A stretch of 64,000 nucleotides of DNA, taken from the NCBI GenBank assembly GCA_033297205.1, contig MU859192.1:34656-98655 (forward strand), read 5' to 3'. Numbering within the stretch: position 1 is the first letter of the stretch; each line of letters begins with the position of its first letter. Below are positions 13,843 through 24,907 of the stretch, piece after piece. The notes below the pieces were generated by a model. It did no database searches. It was not told the origin of the DNA and saw only the letters and a list, made by a program, of their open reading frames with translations. The translations under genes were made by a program, and so were the position numbers. Origin of the DNA: Pseudoneurospora amorphoporcata. Taxonomy: Eukaryota; Ascomycota; Sordariomycetes; Sordariales; Sordariaceae.

Positions 13843-15397
13843 CCGAGCGAGCGTTGTGCAGGTCGGGATCGCGATTCCCGCAAATTACTGTACTACCCAA
13901 ACAGTTCACCACTAGCCGATATCGCGAACGGTTGATTGCGCCCAGCAGCCATAGAAGCGCAGAGATAGCCGGCGTGCTAATGATCAGAGAGGCACTACAG
14001 GTACGTGTTGTGGTTTCGTTTTTATATTATACTCTACTATAACACATACACGCACCCATGGCAACCTGCATCCCCCAGTGTTTTGGTTTTACTCTGCTGT
14101 CTCTTTTTGTTTTCTTTGCATTTTTGCCAGCATCCGAGTTTTGCGCATTCCTCTCCACACTACTTGGGGAAGGAGACACAAGAATCTCTCTTGCTTTGCT
14201 TCGCTCTGACTTGCTAGTTGTTGCTGCTCATCCCAACCTCATCTGCTCCTCCCTCCCTTGATGACATGGGCCATTACTACGGTCCCATCCGATCTTCAAG
14301 ACTGGCCATGCGCTGGCGGCATCACCATCTCATGCCGATGCACGGGTGCAGCTATTAGTCTTGTCCATGTATCGCTCAGCCAGCCAGCCCTACCTTGTCA
14401 CTCCCAACTGGAGTCAAGCTGAGGTGAGCGTGCGTTGAGGTTGTGCATGGCGAACGCGGCGCCAGTGCGCTGAATGGAGAGGGCTGTGTGTGAGATTGTT
14501 TAAATCCCCCAGCTCACCACTATTATCAGTGTTCATGTCATTAATGATAGTTCCATCGTCACGGTCTCCCCGCGAATGGTTGTTGGGTCATGGTTCAGTG
14601 TTGGATATGACTGAGCTGTGTAATCCGTATCGTCACAAACGCCATGTGCCTGCTTGGTGGAGAGGGAGGGGTCCTTTCTCCCAGAACGGGTCGCTCCTTC
14701 TTCATCAACTTGCTCGATACGGATCATGCCTGTCCAACCTGTCCAACATGGCACCACGTCTAGACCACTCACTTCACGTCCCAACACCTCTACTCAAGTC
14801 CCCCCTTCCCTTGGTCACCAAAAGAGAGATCAGCTCCCCCGTCCTCTTATCACTCCACATGGGTTGCAGGTTTCATGGAGGACGCTGGCTTTAGTAGATT
14901 CCGAGTCCCGTCCCTTTCGTCCCACCCCTACCGCCTTCCAGTACTACACTACCAACGGCTGTTGCTACTGCTAGTACTTGCACTTTCACCACCACCTCAC
15001 TTCCCGGACCGGCATTGCTGGTTCTGGTACCGCACCCAGGGTCACCACGGCCACCACAACCGCATTGAATCCCGTTGCCGGCCAACCTCCTCCTCTTCCT
15101 CCTAAACACTCCCGTCAAGTCCACAAACTCCCCCCTCCCCCCGTCCCTCTGCCGGGCTATACACTGCACATCTTTTTTTTTTCCACTATTTGTGCTTTGA
15201 TATCACCTTCGTTTTCTGCCGTCCTTTTCACCCTCCTCTCATGTCACCCTCCTGCTACCTTTCTCTACATCCGCTTCGTGGCGGACCCCTCCAACCTTGT
15301 TGTTGTTGTTGGTAGCATAACAGCTACATCTCCGTCCCCATCTGTCGTCACCATCCAGAATACGCCGAGCCAGGATCAGTCTCTAACCTAGCCAACC
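10861..15397. other. Long intergenic region and probable arrestin leader
   Basis: I find no gene in these 4.5 kb. Open frames are short, on both strands, and low-complexity. From about 13100 the plus strand becomes pyrimidine- and CA-rich with a CAA microsatellite at about 13811-13842. A good donor (CAG then GTACGT) lies at 14001, and 3'-splice-like sequence with a CTAAC element lies just before or after the arrestin ATG. A long 5'-UTR intron is therefore possible but not provable from sequence alone. Confidence 0.45.
13811..13842 (+). repeat. CAA trinucleotide microsatellite
   Basis: About ten tandem CAA units lie in the presumed upstream or leader region of the arrestin gene. No coding frame is supported across it. 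Confidence 0.85.
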
Positions 15398-18300
15398 ATG
15401 TTTCCCACAGGCCCCCAACAACGTATTCGACAGCGACGGCAACCATACTCGTCATCTGCTCGTGGCTCCATCTACTACACTCCTACCACAGGTCGCAACA
15501 GGCGCAGCGCTCCAGCATCGCCAACAACCCCCTCGTTTCCCAGTCCCTTGATAGGTCCTCGTCAACGCCGTCCACACTCGATACACATTGTAGCATACCC
15601 GTCTGGATTCATTCCGCACGAGCTACGACCTGATCCGCTTGCCGAAAAGGACCGCAAGCGCAAGGAGCAGAAGGACAGGAAGGCTAGGAAAAAGGCGGAG
15701 AAGAAAAACAACAAGCGTCGAAAACTTGAGGAGAAAGCTCGACCAAGAAGATCCGACCAGCTTTCACCCGTTCGCTTACTACCCCCGGCCGGGGAAGCGG
15801 TCCACAAAGTCATAGACAAGGTCTTGTCTGTTTTCTCCATCAAAGCAAAGAAACCCCCGAAATCAGCCACGCTGGCGTCCCAGGCTACCGACACCGGCCC
15901 CAGGACGAGGAGACCGAGGCCGTCGAGTTTCATCGGTCACTTTCGCAGATCCAAGTACGAGACAACAGTAGGCCCGGAACCCACGCTCGACCAGTCCGTC
16001 ATGACTGCTGTCGCCGCTATACCCTCGTCTCCCATGGTGCTACCCAACAACCGGAGTAGCGTGGTGTCTGCTTGCACTTGCAAGTCGGCGATTTCATCAG
16101 TTACCGAACTTCAGAAGCCGGTTGCCTCCGGAAGCGGTGTAACATGTTCGATAGTGTTGGCGGAACCCAACGTCTTCTTGACTGGGTTCGACCACAATGA
16201 TCGTGCCCGCGAAGAAAGTCACGGCGCTTCCGCTTTGCTCCGCGGAAAGCTCCAGCTGAACGTGTCCAAGAACGTTAAGCTCAAGTCTGTGACATTGAAG
16301 CTCATTGGCAAGGCGAGAACAGAATGGCCAGAAGGGATTCCACCCAACAAGACAGAAACACATGAGGAGCAAGTTCTGCGAACACAGTCCTTGGTTTTCT
16401 TCCAGGCAATCCACGGCGGACAGTGGGAGACAGAATATGGAAACCAGTGCACATACTCTCTCAAGGGAAGTGGGTGCAGCCACAACCCCCGGAGTTCTCT
16501 GTCATCCAACTTCTCCAATGGCTCCTTCCCCCACCTCACCGGAAAGAGCCGAAACTCAACCAGCCTGACTGCCAAGGAGCTCAAGAGGCTCTCGCTTCAG
16601 TCTGTCAACTCTCGGAGCTTTGGTAAAGGCGACTCTCCCTTCGCAAGCCAGATCCATGCAAAGGGGTACAAGGTGTTCCAGGCTGGTACATACGAGTACA
16701 CGTTTGAGCTTCCCATTGACCATCACCAGTTGGAGACCACCAAGCTGCAGTACGGATCCGTCAAGTGGGAGTTGGAAGCAACGGTAGAACGTGCGGGCGC
16801 CTTCAAGCCCAATCTTCACGGCACCAAGGAGGTGTCCATCGTTCGTTTGCCCGATTCCATGTCGCTCGAAATGTCAGAACCCATCTCCATTAGCAGGCAA
16901 TGGGAAGATCAGCTGCACTACGATATCATGATTTCTGGCAAGAGCTTCCCCATTGGCGCCAAGATCCCTATTGCCTTCAAGCTCACTCCGCTGGCCAAAG
17001 TTCAAGTACACAAGCTTAAGGTGTTTGTGACGGAGAGCGTTGAATACTGGACGAACGACAGGCACGTAACCCGCAAGGATGCTGGAAGGAAGATCTTGTT
17101 GCTCGAAAAAACGGCCGGGAAACCCCTCGATAAGCAGTTCGAGGCCAGCGACTTTCGTATTCTGAGCGGTGGTGAACTAAGCCCTGAGGTACGTGAAGAG
17201 GCCAGGCGGTCCGCGGCAGCGCGAAGGATGATGCAAGCAGCCACGTCGAATACGCCACCGCCGCCTTTGCCGAACCCGACGGAAAACTTGTTGGGTGATC
17301 TGGATCTCGGCTTGGAAACGTTCTGGGGCAGTACCGAGCTTGAGATGAATGTGCAAATCCCGACATGCGCAATGATGAGCCGGGATAAGAACCTCAGGCT
17401 TCACCCAGACTGCAGTTGGAAGAATGTCAATGTCTTTCACTGGATTAAGGTATGTAGTCTTCCCTGTAAAGTCCGTGGAATTTCAGTTCACTAACACTTG
17501 ACTACAAGATTGTCATGAGGATATCTCGACTGGATCCTGAAGACCCCTTGGGCAAGCGTAGACGCCATTTCGAAATCAGTATTGACAGCCCGTTTACTGT
17601 ACTGAACTGCCGTGCGACGCAGGCGAATACCGCGCTTCCTCAATACGGTCTAGATGGCCCCATGCCTTTCGAGCGTCAACAGACATCCTGCGGTTGTCCT
17701 GATGCCCATGTTCTGGATAGAAGCGCATCGAGCTCGTTTGGACAGTTGCAACTCGTGGAGCAGGATGGCCTGAGCCCTAGCGGCAGCCGACTGGGCCTCA
17801 ACAGGCTCAGCTCATCGGTTTTGCCCTCGATCCCTCAAGCCGCACACGTCCATGATTCACGTGCACCTGGTGGCTTGCCTGTTAACCGTGCCCGTGGTCA
17901 CACGCTACCGAGCCCTCTCGAGGCTCAACGGCCCATTCATCTTATCCGCTGCCCATCATACAACCCACCGGCATTTGATGCTGATGAGCCCCCGCCACCG
18001 CTCCAGGCCGATTTGATTACACCACCGCCTCACTACGATGCCATCATTGGTACGCCCAGTGTCGACGGTCTAGCAGACTATTTTGCCAGGCTCGCAGACT
18101 ATGAGGATACCGGACGACCACAGATGGGTGACCGAAGCGGTAGCCAGGAGAGTGTTGCTACAATGAGAGGCATCCCTAGGCCGACCAGCAGCGATGAAGG
18201 CTTCTTCGCTTCCAATGAAGTGGTGACTGGCTCTGACTTGCCAGCTAACAAGGACTATGACGACGACTCGTCAAGCAGCGCGGACGAAGAAGAGGGACCG

Positions 18301-18441
18301 GCAAGGCCACATCGTGGTGGCCGAGTCAATGTTGCCAATCCAAGGACACCAGGTGGCAGGCTCATTCCGAGTAGGAGTTTGGAGATTGAGCGCCCTGTGA
18401 TGCGACTCGACATGGGCGCTTTGACCACGAGGAGGAGATGA
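15398..18441 (+). CDS. Alpha-arrestin (ART family) with PPxY motif
   Basis: There are two exons, 15398-17449 and 17509-18441, giving 994 residues; the intron is GTATGT...CTAAC...CAAG with phase 0. Residues 1-240 are basic and disordered, with a Lys/Arg-dense block near 83-115. About 247-480 is the arrestin N domain, including GKARTEWPEGIP. About 500-700 is the arrestin C domain, including SFPIGAKIPIAFKLTPL. The tail is Pro/Ser-rich and acidic. It carries PPHY at 857-860, a PPxY motif that in this family recruits Rsp5/HulA-type HECT ubiquitin ligases. Known family role: adaptors that direct ubiquitination and endocytosis of plasma-membrane transporters. The cargo cannot be told from the sequence. 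The start is the first ATG of the frame; an acceptor-like CCCACAG lies just inside it, so the extreme N-terminus could differ. Confidence 0.85.
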
Positions 18442-20373
18442 TTATGATGATGACTTTTGATTGACTCAATTTACGTGCACGGTCAACGAAGTTGGTGTGC
18501 AAAGAAGGCGTTTGAGCATTTTGCATTTGCTGGGCTGGTCCATTGATAGACGGTGTTTTCTCAAGCCATTGAAGCATTTGTGTCTGGAAACACGCATAGA
18601 GACGAGGATGAGGAGAGGGGAAAAGCTGGAGTTCTTTTTTTTTTTTTTTGGCATGGCACGGAATAGGAAGGTAGTTATCGCAATGATGGCATGACAACGC
18701 ATAAAAAGATAACGGCATAGGGCGGCTACGGCGGCTTGATTATGTTCATTTATGAATGGCGTTTAGGAGGGAGGGAACCAGTGGATCGATTGAATTGCAC
18801 AAGGGCAACAGGGGATAAAAACTTGGTACCGTTAACATGATGATCTTTCTTTTGCCTGTACTTTCAGACTTGATGAACAGTTGCTAGACTGTGTGGGCTT
18901 TGCATAGGAGTGTACTGTATGCCAAGGATGGATGAGACATGTGGTTGATATTTGTATTGCGAGAGCTGACTCGGGAGGAGCAGAGCAGAGAGCATGAATC
19001 ATTATAACGTTTGTTGGTTGTTATCACCTAGTATAGTAATTACCCCTGATAATGCATGTAATCCTGGCTAGAGGTTCGTATGTATTTAGAGGCACATATG
19101 GTATGAGCAGAGACATGCCAAGACCTCCAGACCGCACTATCGTAGAAAAATTAGGGGGTTTCAGTAGGTCATACTATAGGGGTTGAACGCTGAAAGGAGC
19201 CTAGGAAAATGTGCTAGAAAGTGCATATTACACTAAAATGACGGGCCGATGGGTATGCATATATGCATTTATGCACTTTTAGGTATAATGCACGAGCAGA
19301 GGCAATTACTGTAGAAAAAGGAGAGGGTAGAGAATAGTAGTTTTATATACTCTAAAATGACTTGTCTCGATCATTTCATCGCCGGTTCCGAGAAGAGTTG
19401 AATACCCACAATATGTGAAGGTGGAATCGTGGAGAAGAGGGAGACTGGGAGTTGAAGACTGGGTTGTTGAAGATCTCGGAAGATCACAAGCTACTGTGGA
19501 AGAGACGGAGAAGCGGAGGCTTGGCGGGGCCCTCAACTTTTCAGAAAATGGAAACCCACCGAGCCAAAAGTGATGGTTGCCGCTTTGCCAGCTGGATAGC
19601 TCTCGTGGCATGCATATGACAGCCAGATGGCACCTGGTCATTCCCTGTCGTTCTCCCTTTTTGCTTGGGTCGCCCTTTTCGGACGGCCAGCGCCCTGGGC
19701 CTGGATTCAGTTAGCTGCAGTTCCCAGAGTCCCACACAGCGTCCACACTGGCCTTCGGTTCATCTTTCAGCTCCCGCTTCTCACAGTCGCAACCAACAAC
19801 ACGAGGGACACGGCGGAGAAGCCTGTTTTGCGCATCATTTCTCAGGTGGCTGGTCGTCCAACTTTCTCTCTCGTCGTCGTCGAGTCAACCACCGAAACAC
19901 CCTCGTTAAAACATCTCCATCAACACACACTTTCGTTTTCACAAATCAATATTCTATCGCATATCGAACTACACAGCGCAGCTGTCCGACTTTCGCTCAG
20001 CGGCAACATCTCTCTCCGTCTCTTTTCGCCAAAGTTCCAGACTCGGACGGTTTATACGGGCAATTTACAGTAGCACGGACTCCACTACGCGCCCGTCTCA
20101 CTCGAACGAACCCAGACGAGAATACCAAAAAGAGACACAACTTCCTCCCTAATCTTACGCACCCTCGATTTTCATTGTTCGCGAACGACCGACCGAATTG
20201 TCGAACCTGTGGAGGCCGTGATATTCCTACCTGTCTGCTGCTCTCTCGGCCCCGCACCCGTGCGTAGCTTTTTGCTCTACTCTCTCCTCCGGACCCCGAC
20301 GACACAAAACGAAACCCTTCCTCGCCGAACGACCATTGAACCCGGCCCTCGACGGCCTCACATATTGCCAACC
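18442..20373. other. Intergenic region and cse-7 leader
   Basis: No gene is visible. About 18442-19300 is AT-richer 3' flank. From about 19640 to 20373 the plus strand is C-, A- and T-rich and looks like the promoter and 5' leader of the Chs7-type gene. It contains short upstream frames but none with protein character. Confidence 0.5.
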
Positions 20374-21521
20374 ATGGGCGCATTCGGGGACTTCAGCAGC
20401 ATATGTCGCAAGGCGCCTATCCCTCTATGTGCGTCAGTTGGCCCGATAACATCGGTCGCCAGCGGCGTCGGCATCGAGCCGGACTGCTATGCGCGCAACA
20501 TTGAGGTGGCCAACACCATCATTTTCCAGAGCGCGGCGAGCGTGATGCATATTGTTGCGCTGATCATGACGGTGGTCATGTTGTTGCATGTGAGGGGCAA
20601 GTTTACTGCTGTTGGTAGGTTGCCTTCTTTGCCTGGCTACAAGTTGGGGGAAATTGGGTGTTGACGAAACGATGTGTTCCAGGCCGCAAAGAAATCACCA
20701 CCTTCTTCTACCTCTACATGATCCTCACCTTCCTCTCCCTCTGCATCGATGCCGGCGTCATCCCCCCACACTCCGGTTCCTACCCTTACTTCGTCGCCGT
20801 GCAAGCTGGTCTCGCCTCCGCCCTGGTCACCTGCCTAGTGATCAACGGATTCGTCGGCTTCCAGCTCTACGAGGACGGCACCCCTCTCTCGTTGTGGATG
20901 CTCCGCCTCAGCTCCTTTATCGCATTCGTCATCTCCTTCCTTGTCAGCCTGGCCACGTTCAAGTCCTGGTCCGGCTTAGGCCCCACTAACACTGTCGGCA
21001 TCTTCATCGTGCTCTACCTGCTTAACGCCATCCAGCTCGCGCTCTACGTCGTGTCGCAGATCATCCTCGTCACCCGCACCCTCCAGGACCGCTGGCCGCT
21101 GGGCGACATCGCCTTCGGTCTCTTCTTCTTCATCGCCGGCCAGGTCCTCCTCTATGCCTTCAGCTCGCGCATCTGCGAGGGCGTCTCACACTACATCGAT
21201 GGTCTCTTCTTCGCCACGACATGCAACTTGCTCGCCGTGATGATGGTGTACAAGTACTGGGACTCAATCACCAAGGAGGATTTAGAATTCTCCGTGGGAA
21301 CCAGGATGAATAACTGGGAGGTTAAGGAGCTGTTGCCTCAGGGCCCGGAGGAGGACAGGAGGGCGACGGTCTATGCGGATCCGATTTACGAGGGGCATCA
21401 TTATGCCCCCGGACCCGGAACAGGAAGTGGTGCGAGTGCGAGCGGGTACGAGGGTGGACATCACAGGCGGGAGAGCCATGGGTATACGCCCAGTCCCCAC
21501 AGACAGTCTTTGAGGTATTAG
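20374..21521 (+). CDS. cse-7: Chitin synthase export chaperone (Chs7/CSE-7)
   Basis: Two exons, 20374-20614 and 20683-21521, give 359 residues; the single intron has a GTAGGT donor and CAG acceptor. The N-terminus MGAFGDFSSICRKAPIPLC is typical of Chs7 proteins. About seven hydrophobic segments span residues 50-275, followed by a cytosolic tail rich in Gly, Ser, His and Tyr. Known role of the family: an ER-resident multi-span protein needed for folding and ER exit of class IV chitin synthase (Chs3 in yeast, CHS-4 in Neurospora), and so for cell-wall chitin. The length fits fungal orthologues. The start has a strong ACCATGG context. In N. crassa the orthologue is called cse-7; I assign the name by homology of the protein, not by alignment. 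Confidence 0.93.
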
Positions 21522-24500
21522 AACGCTTGAGACGGCCTGGGATGTGTTGGGGAAGAAATGAAGTGTATGGATGGATGGATGGACAGATTGTGGTTTGTGA
21601 TGTGTTTCAGCGGTTGGTTGATACCATGTGCTCACGGACGGCACTCACTTGTCATGCATGTTACTTGTTTTCGGTTGGTTAGGCGGGCGCAAAAATGCAC
21701 AACGCAAAGGTTATGTTATGATCCTGGTACGGATTTCTTGTGGGAGAGCAAGCAGAGCAGAGCAGAGCAGAGCAGAGCAAAGCATCCCCAACAGACAGAC
21801 AGCGCGTGTGTTGGTAATTTATCGTTCTTTCTTTTTGGTTGGCGTTATGGCAATGGGGCATGTCGCGCTGTCATGGAGCATGTGGCCGTCCGACGACAAC
21901 ACTTTACAGACCTGATAAGACCCTTTATTTTTTTTGGTAATATTTTCTGAACAAGACATCGATAGCTTTATACCACTTTATCCATGACAGTTTTCCTCTT
22001 GATCTCGGGATGATACCAGACATATCTACTTGTAGAGAAAGGAAAGGAGCCAGCCGAGCAGCCAGCCGGGGCACCTTAGACATTTGACTGATGGGCTCTT
22101 ATGAGATATCCTGATGGACGGCACTAGGAAGGTACCTCTAGGCTCGTATATACAGCAAGTAATCATGGTCAGCATCTGAGGTTATATAACAGTAGAAAGT
22201 AGGTAGGTAGGCAGTAATGGCGCTTGGCGGAATAGTTACAAATGTGCGTGGTGGTGATGAATGGATGCTGCAAGCCAAGCTGACGTTTGGCTGCAGCCAC
22301 TATAGCCTCGCGGGAACCATGATATGACGACTGTATTCAACACAAAAGTCCCCAGTGTGACGTCCCAGGAGAGGATATCACAGGCAGACGGAGTTTCTTT
22401 TCCCTGCTTTTATATCAAAAAGGAAATTCGCGTGGCGTCAGGTGAGAACCAAGATTTGGTTTTGCATTGAGAGGGGAGAATAGAGGAGACCTCGTCCATG
22501 TCGGCGTCGGAGATATAGTGGGCGGGGTCTCCTCCGTTTTACCAGACACTGTGCAGTATCTCCCATGGCACAAATTGTTCTTTGATTTTACATATTGTTG
22601 CGCGAAGGTCTGAATGAATAATTGAGTTGCCAATCTGACAAGAAAAAAAAAAAAAAAGAAAAAAAGGGGGCGATATACCTATACTACCCGCGCGGTGTTC
22701 AAGGGGGGTCATTAGATCGGATTGCTAAGTACCTCTGGTATAATTATACACTCTGAGTGGTAATAGTAATTTGCACAGGGGCATTTACGACATTGCATGA
22801 CTATAATACGACGGGGCCCGGTCGCTCCTTATTTCCCGCGATTCCTGCAGGTGCCTGCTCGCCGCGCTCGCGACCGCACGCACGACGCCTAGGTACTATG
22901 TGCAAGTCGCCGAGGCTCGCTGTTATCTGGCGAGTGTTAGTGGAATTAGCGATGGAATTAGTACCCGAGCTCAGCACCACGCACACCACTGGACGCTAGG
23001 TTCCGCTCGATTGTCAATAAGGTACGTCACGGAAATCATTTTTAGTCCACGCTTGCTCTTCTTTTGCGGTGGGACCCTTGTCCTGACCACTTAACCAAAA
23101 AGATATCCTATTATGCTGCTTGGTCTCTCTTTCCTTCTGTCAGTCTGTCTGTCTGTCTGTATCGGACACTCATGGTTCGGTTCGGTTCGGTTCTGTTTTC
23201 TGTTGGTCGCGTTCGCTGGTGGTTCCTTCCCTCGGGGCGGTCATCAGCTCGTGCAGTGCAGGATTTTCTTTTCTGCGCTTTTCGGATTCCCATTCGATGC
23301 AGTCAATTGGGTACTCTGCAAAAGTCGCCGGAGTAAATAGGTATTCCATTCCCTCACGCTCTTTGTCACTTTTTGTCACTTCTCAGCGTACCGGTAGAGG
23401 TAATCCGAGTTCTTCGCACACAGCGTACTCGTCATGGCACACTGGACACTATCTGCCCTTTGATAAAGCTGCCGACAGTGCAAGTAATGAAATTAAGACG
23501 GATGAAGCGATGATGGATGAGATGAGTCGCATTGATATTGTGAGAATCCCTCCCTCGTTATTCAGTACAACCGTGATCCATTTTGGGAAATCTGCCAGGT
23601 TCCCAACTAGTCTCCCTTAGGTTGGCATTACCCCCTAGGCATGTGCAACCAAAACAAGGACCGGTTGCGCCCAAATTAAAAATACCGTTCGGTAATCTTC
23701 CTCATCATGTCGACTCCATTTTACACCTGCTGCCTATAGACAGCACACATGTACCAACACCACAGTATACGTATGCGACTGGTACTTGGGATCACTGACT
23801 ATAGGACTTTCCAGGATAACACTGGGATACCTGGAATAGGAAAAAAACTAATCCACTCTATTTTTTTAGTCAGTCCACATGCCCATCCCAGCACATGTAA
23901 TAGGGCCTAATAAGCAATGCTAATTATCGTATGTCCATGCACGCACATGGCAGCTGCCTTATCTCGTCAGTCAGTCACTCGCAGTTCTAGAGAAGAGAGG
24001 AGCTCGTGAGGAGCTGGTTTCGTAATGATAGGAAAACATTACGCAGCTTAACCTTGTGGGAAACAGGAAAAAAAAAAATCCAAAAAAAAATCATCAAGGT
24101 ACTTTCGACTTGTACCTTTGGTCTGCAATCCATTCACCCTTTTTACCTTAGAACCTTTTTTGCCTTGCGTGTCATATCTCATCTTTTTTTTCCCCCTAGT
24201 CTTCTTGCACCGCCCTTTCACCCGGTCTCCAATACTTTTTCTTCCCCTGCCCTATCTTTTCTCCAACTAGGTAGGTATCACCGCAACATCTCATCACTTA
24301 CCATTTGGGTTTTACTCGCCTCGTACCCAATCTCCATCCACTTCCGTTTGTGTGCACACAATCCTTAGTACGTCCTATCTATCTACATTATCTATATTCC
24401 CCCGAGAGTAATAAAACCCCATCCGGGACGTAATTGCCCGCACCACTCGCACGCCCCTTCCCTCCTTCTCCCTTTTCAGCATCTCCTCCAATTTTTACCT

Positions 24501-24907
24501 GTGTCCCGTTTTCCAAGTTGGGTTTTTGTGCATTCAACTCAAATTGTAACCGGCGCAGAAAGTGCATGAGGACGCAACTACTATACTATATTGCGCTACC
24601 ATCACATGCAACACCGTATAGGTAACCACCTCATCTGAGTCTGGCCCAACCTGACTCTTCTCCTCATCTTGCCACGTTCACATACTTTTCCTCCACTTTC
24701 GTTTTCCCAAATCTTGTTTCTTCTTTTCACCCTATTTTTATTGACTGAATATTTTCATTTCTCTCCAGTTGCGATCCCAAGACACCACCGGTCAAGTAGG
24801 ACATCCAACATTCACTGCCTAGTAGGGTACAACACTGGGTCCGACCTTAGTTCCCTAATATATATCGACTGTGTGCCACACCCGTCCCACGCGGTAAGGG
24901 AGGCAAA
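21522..24907. other. Long intergenic region with microsatellites
   Basis: I see no gene in 3.4 kb. It holds simple repeats: GGAT units near 21568-21582, GCAGA units near 21748-21780, an A-rich run near 22640-22666, CTGT units near 23140-23160 and GGTTC units near 23173-23192. From about 24100 the plus strand is C/T-rich, consistent with the leader of the gene at 24908. Confidence 0.5.
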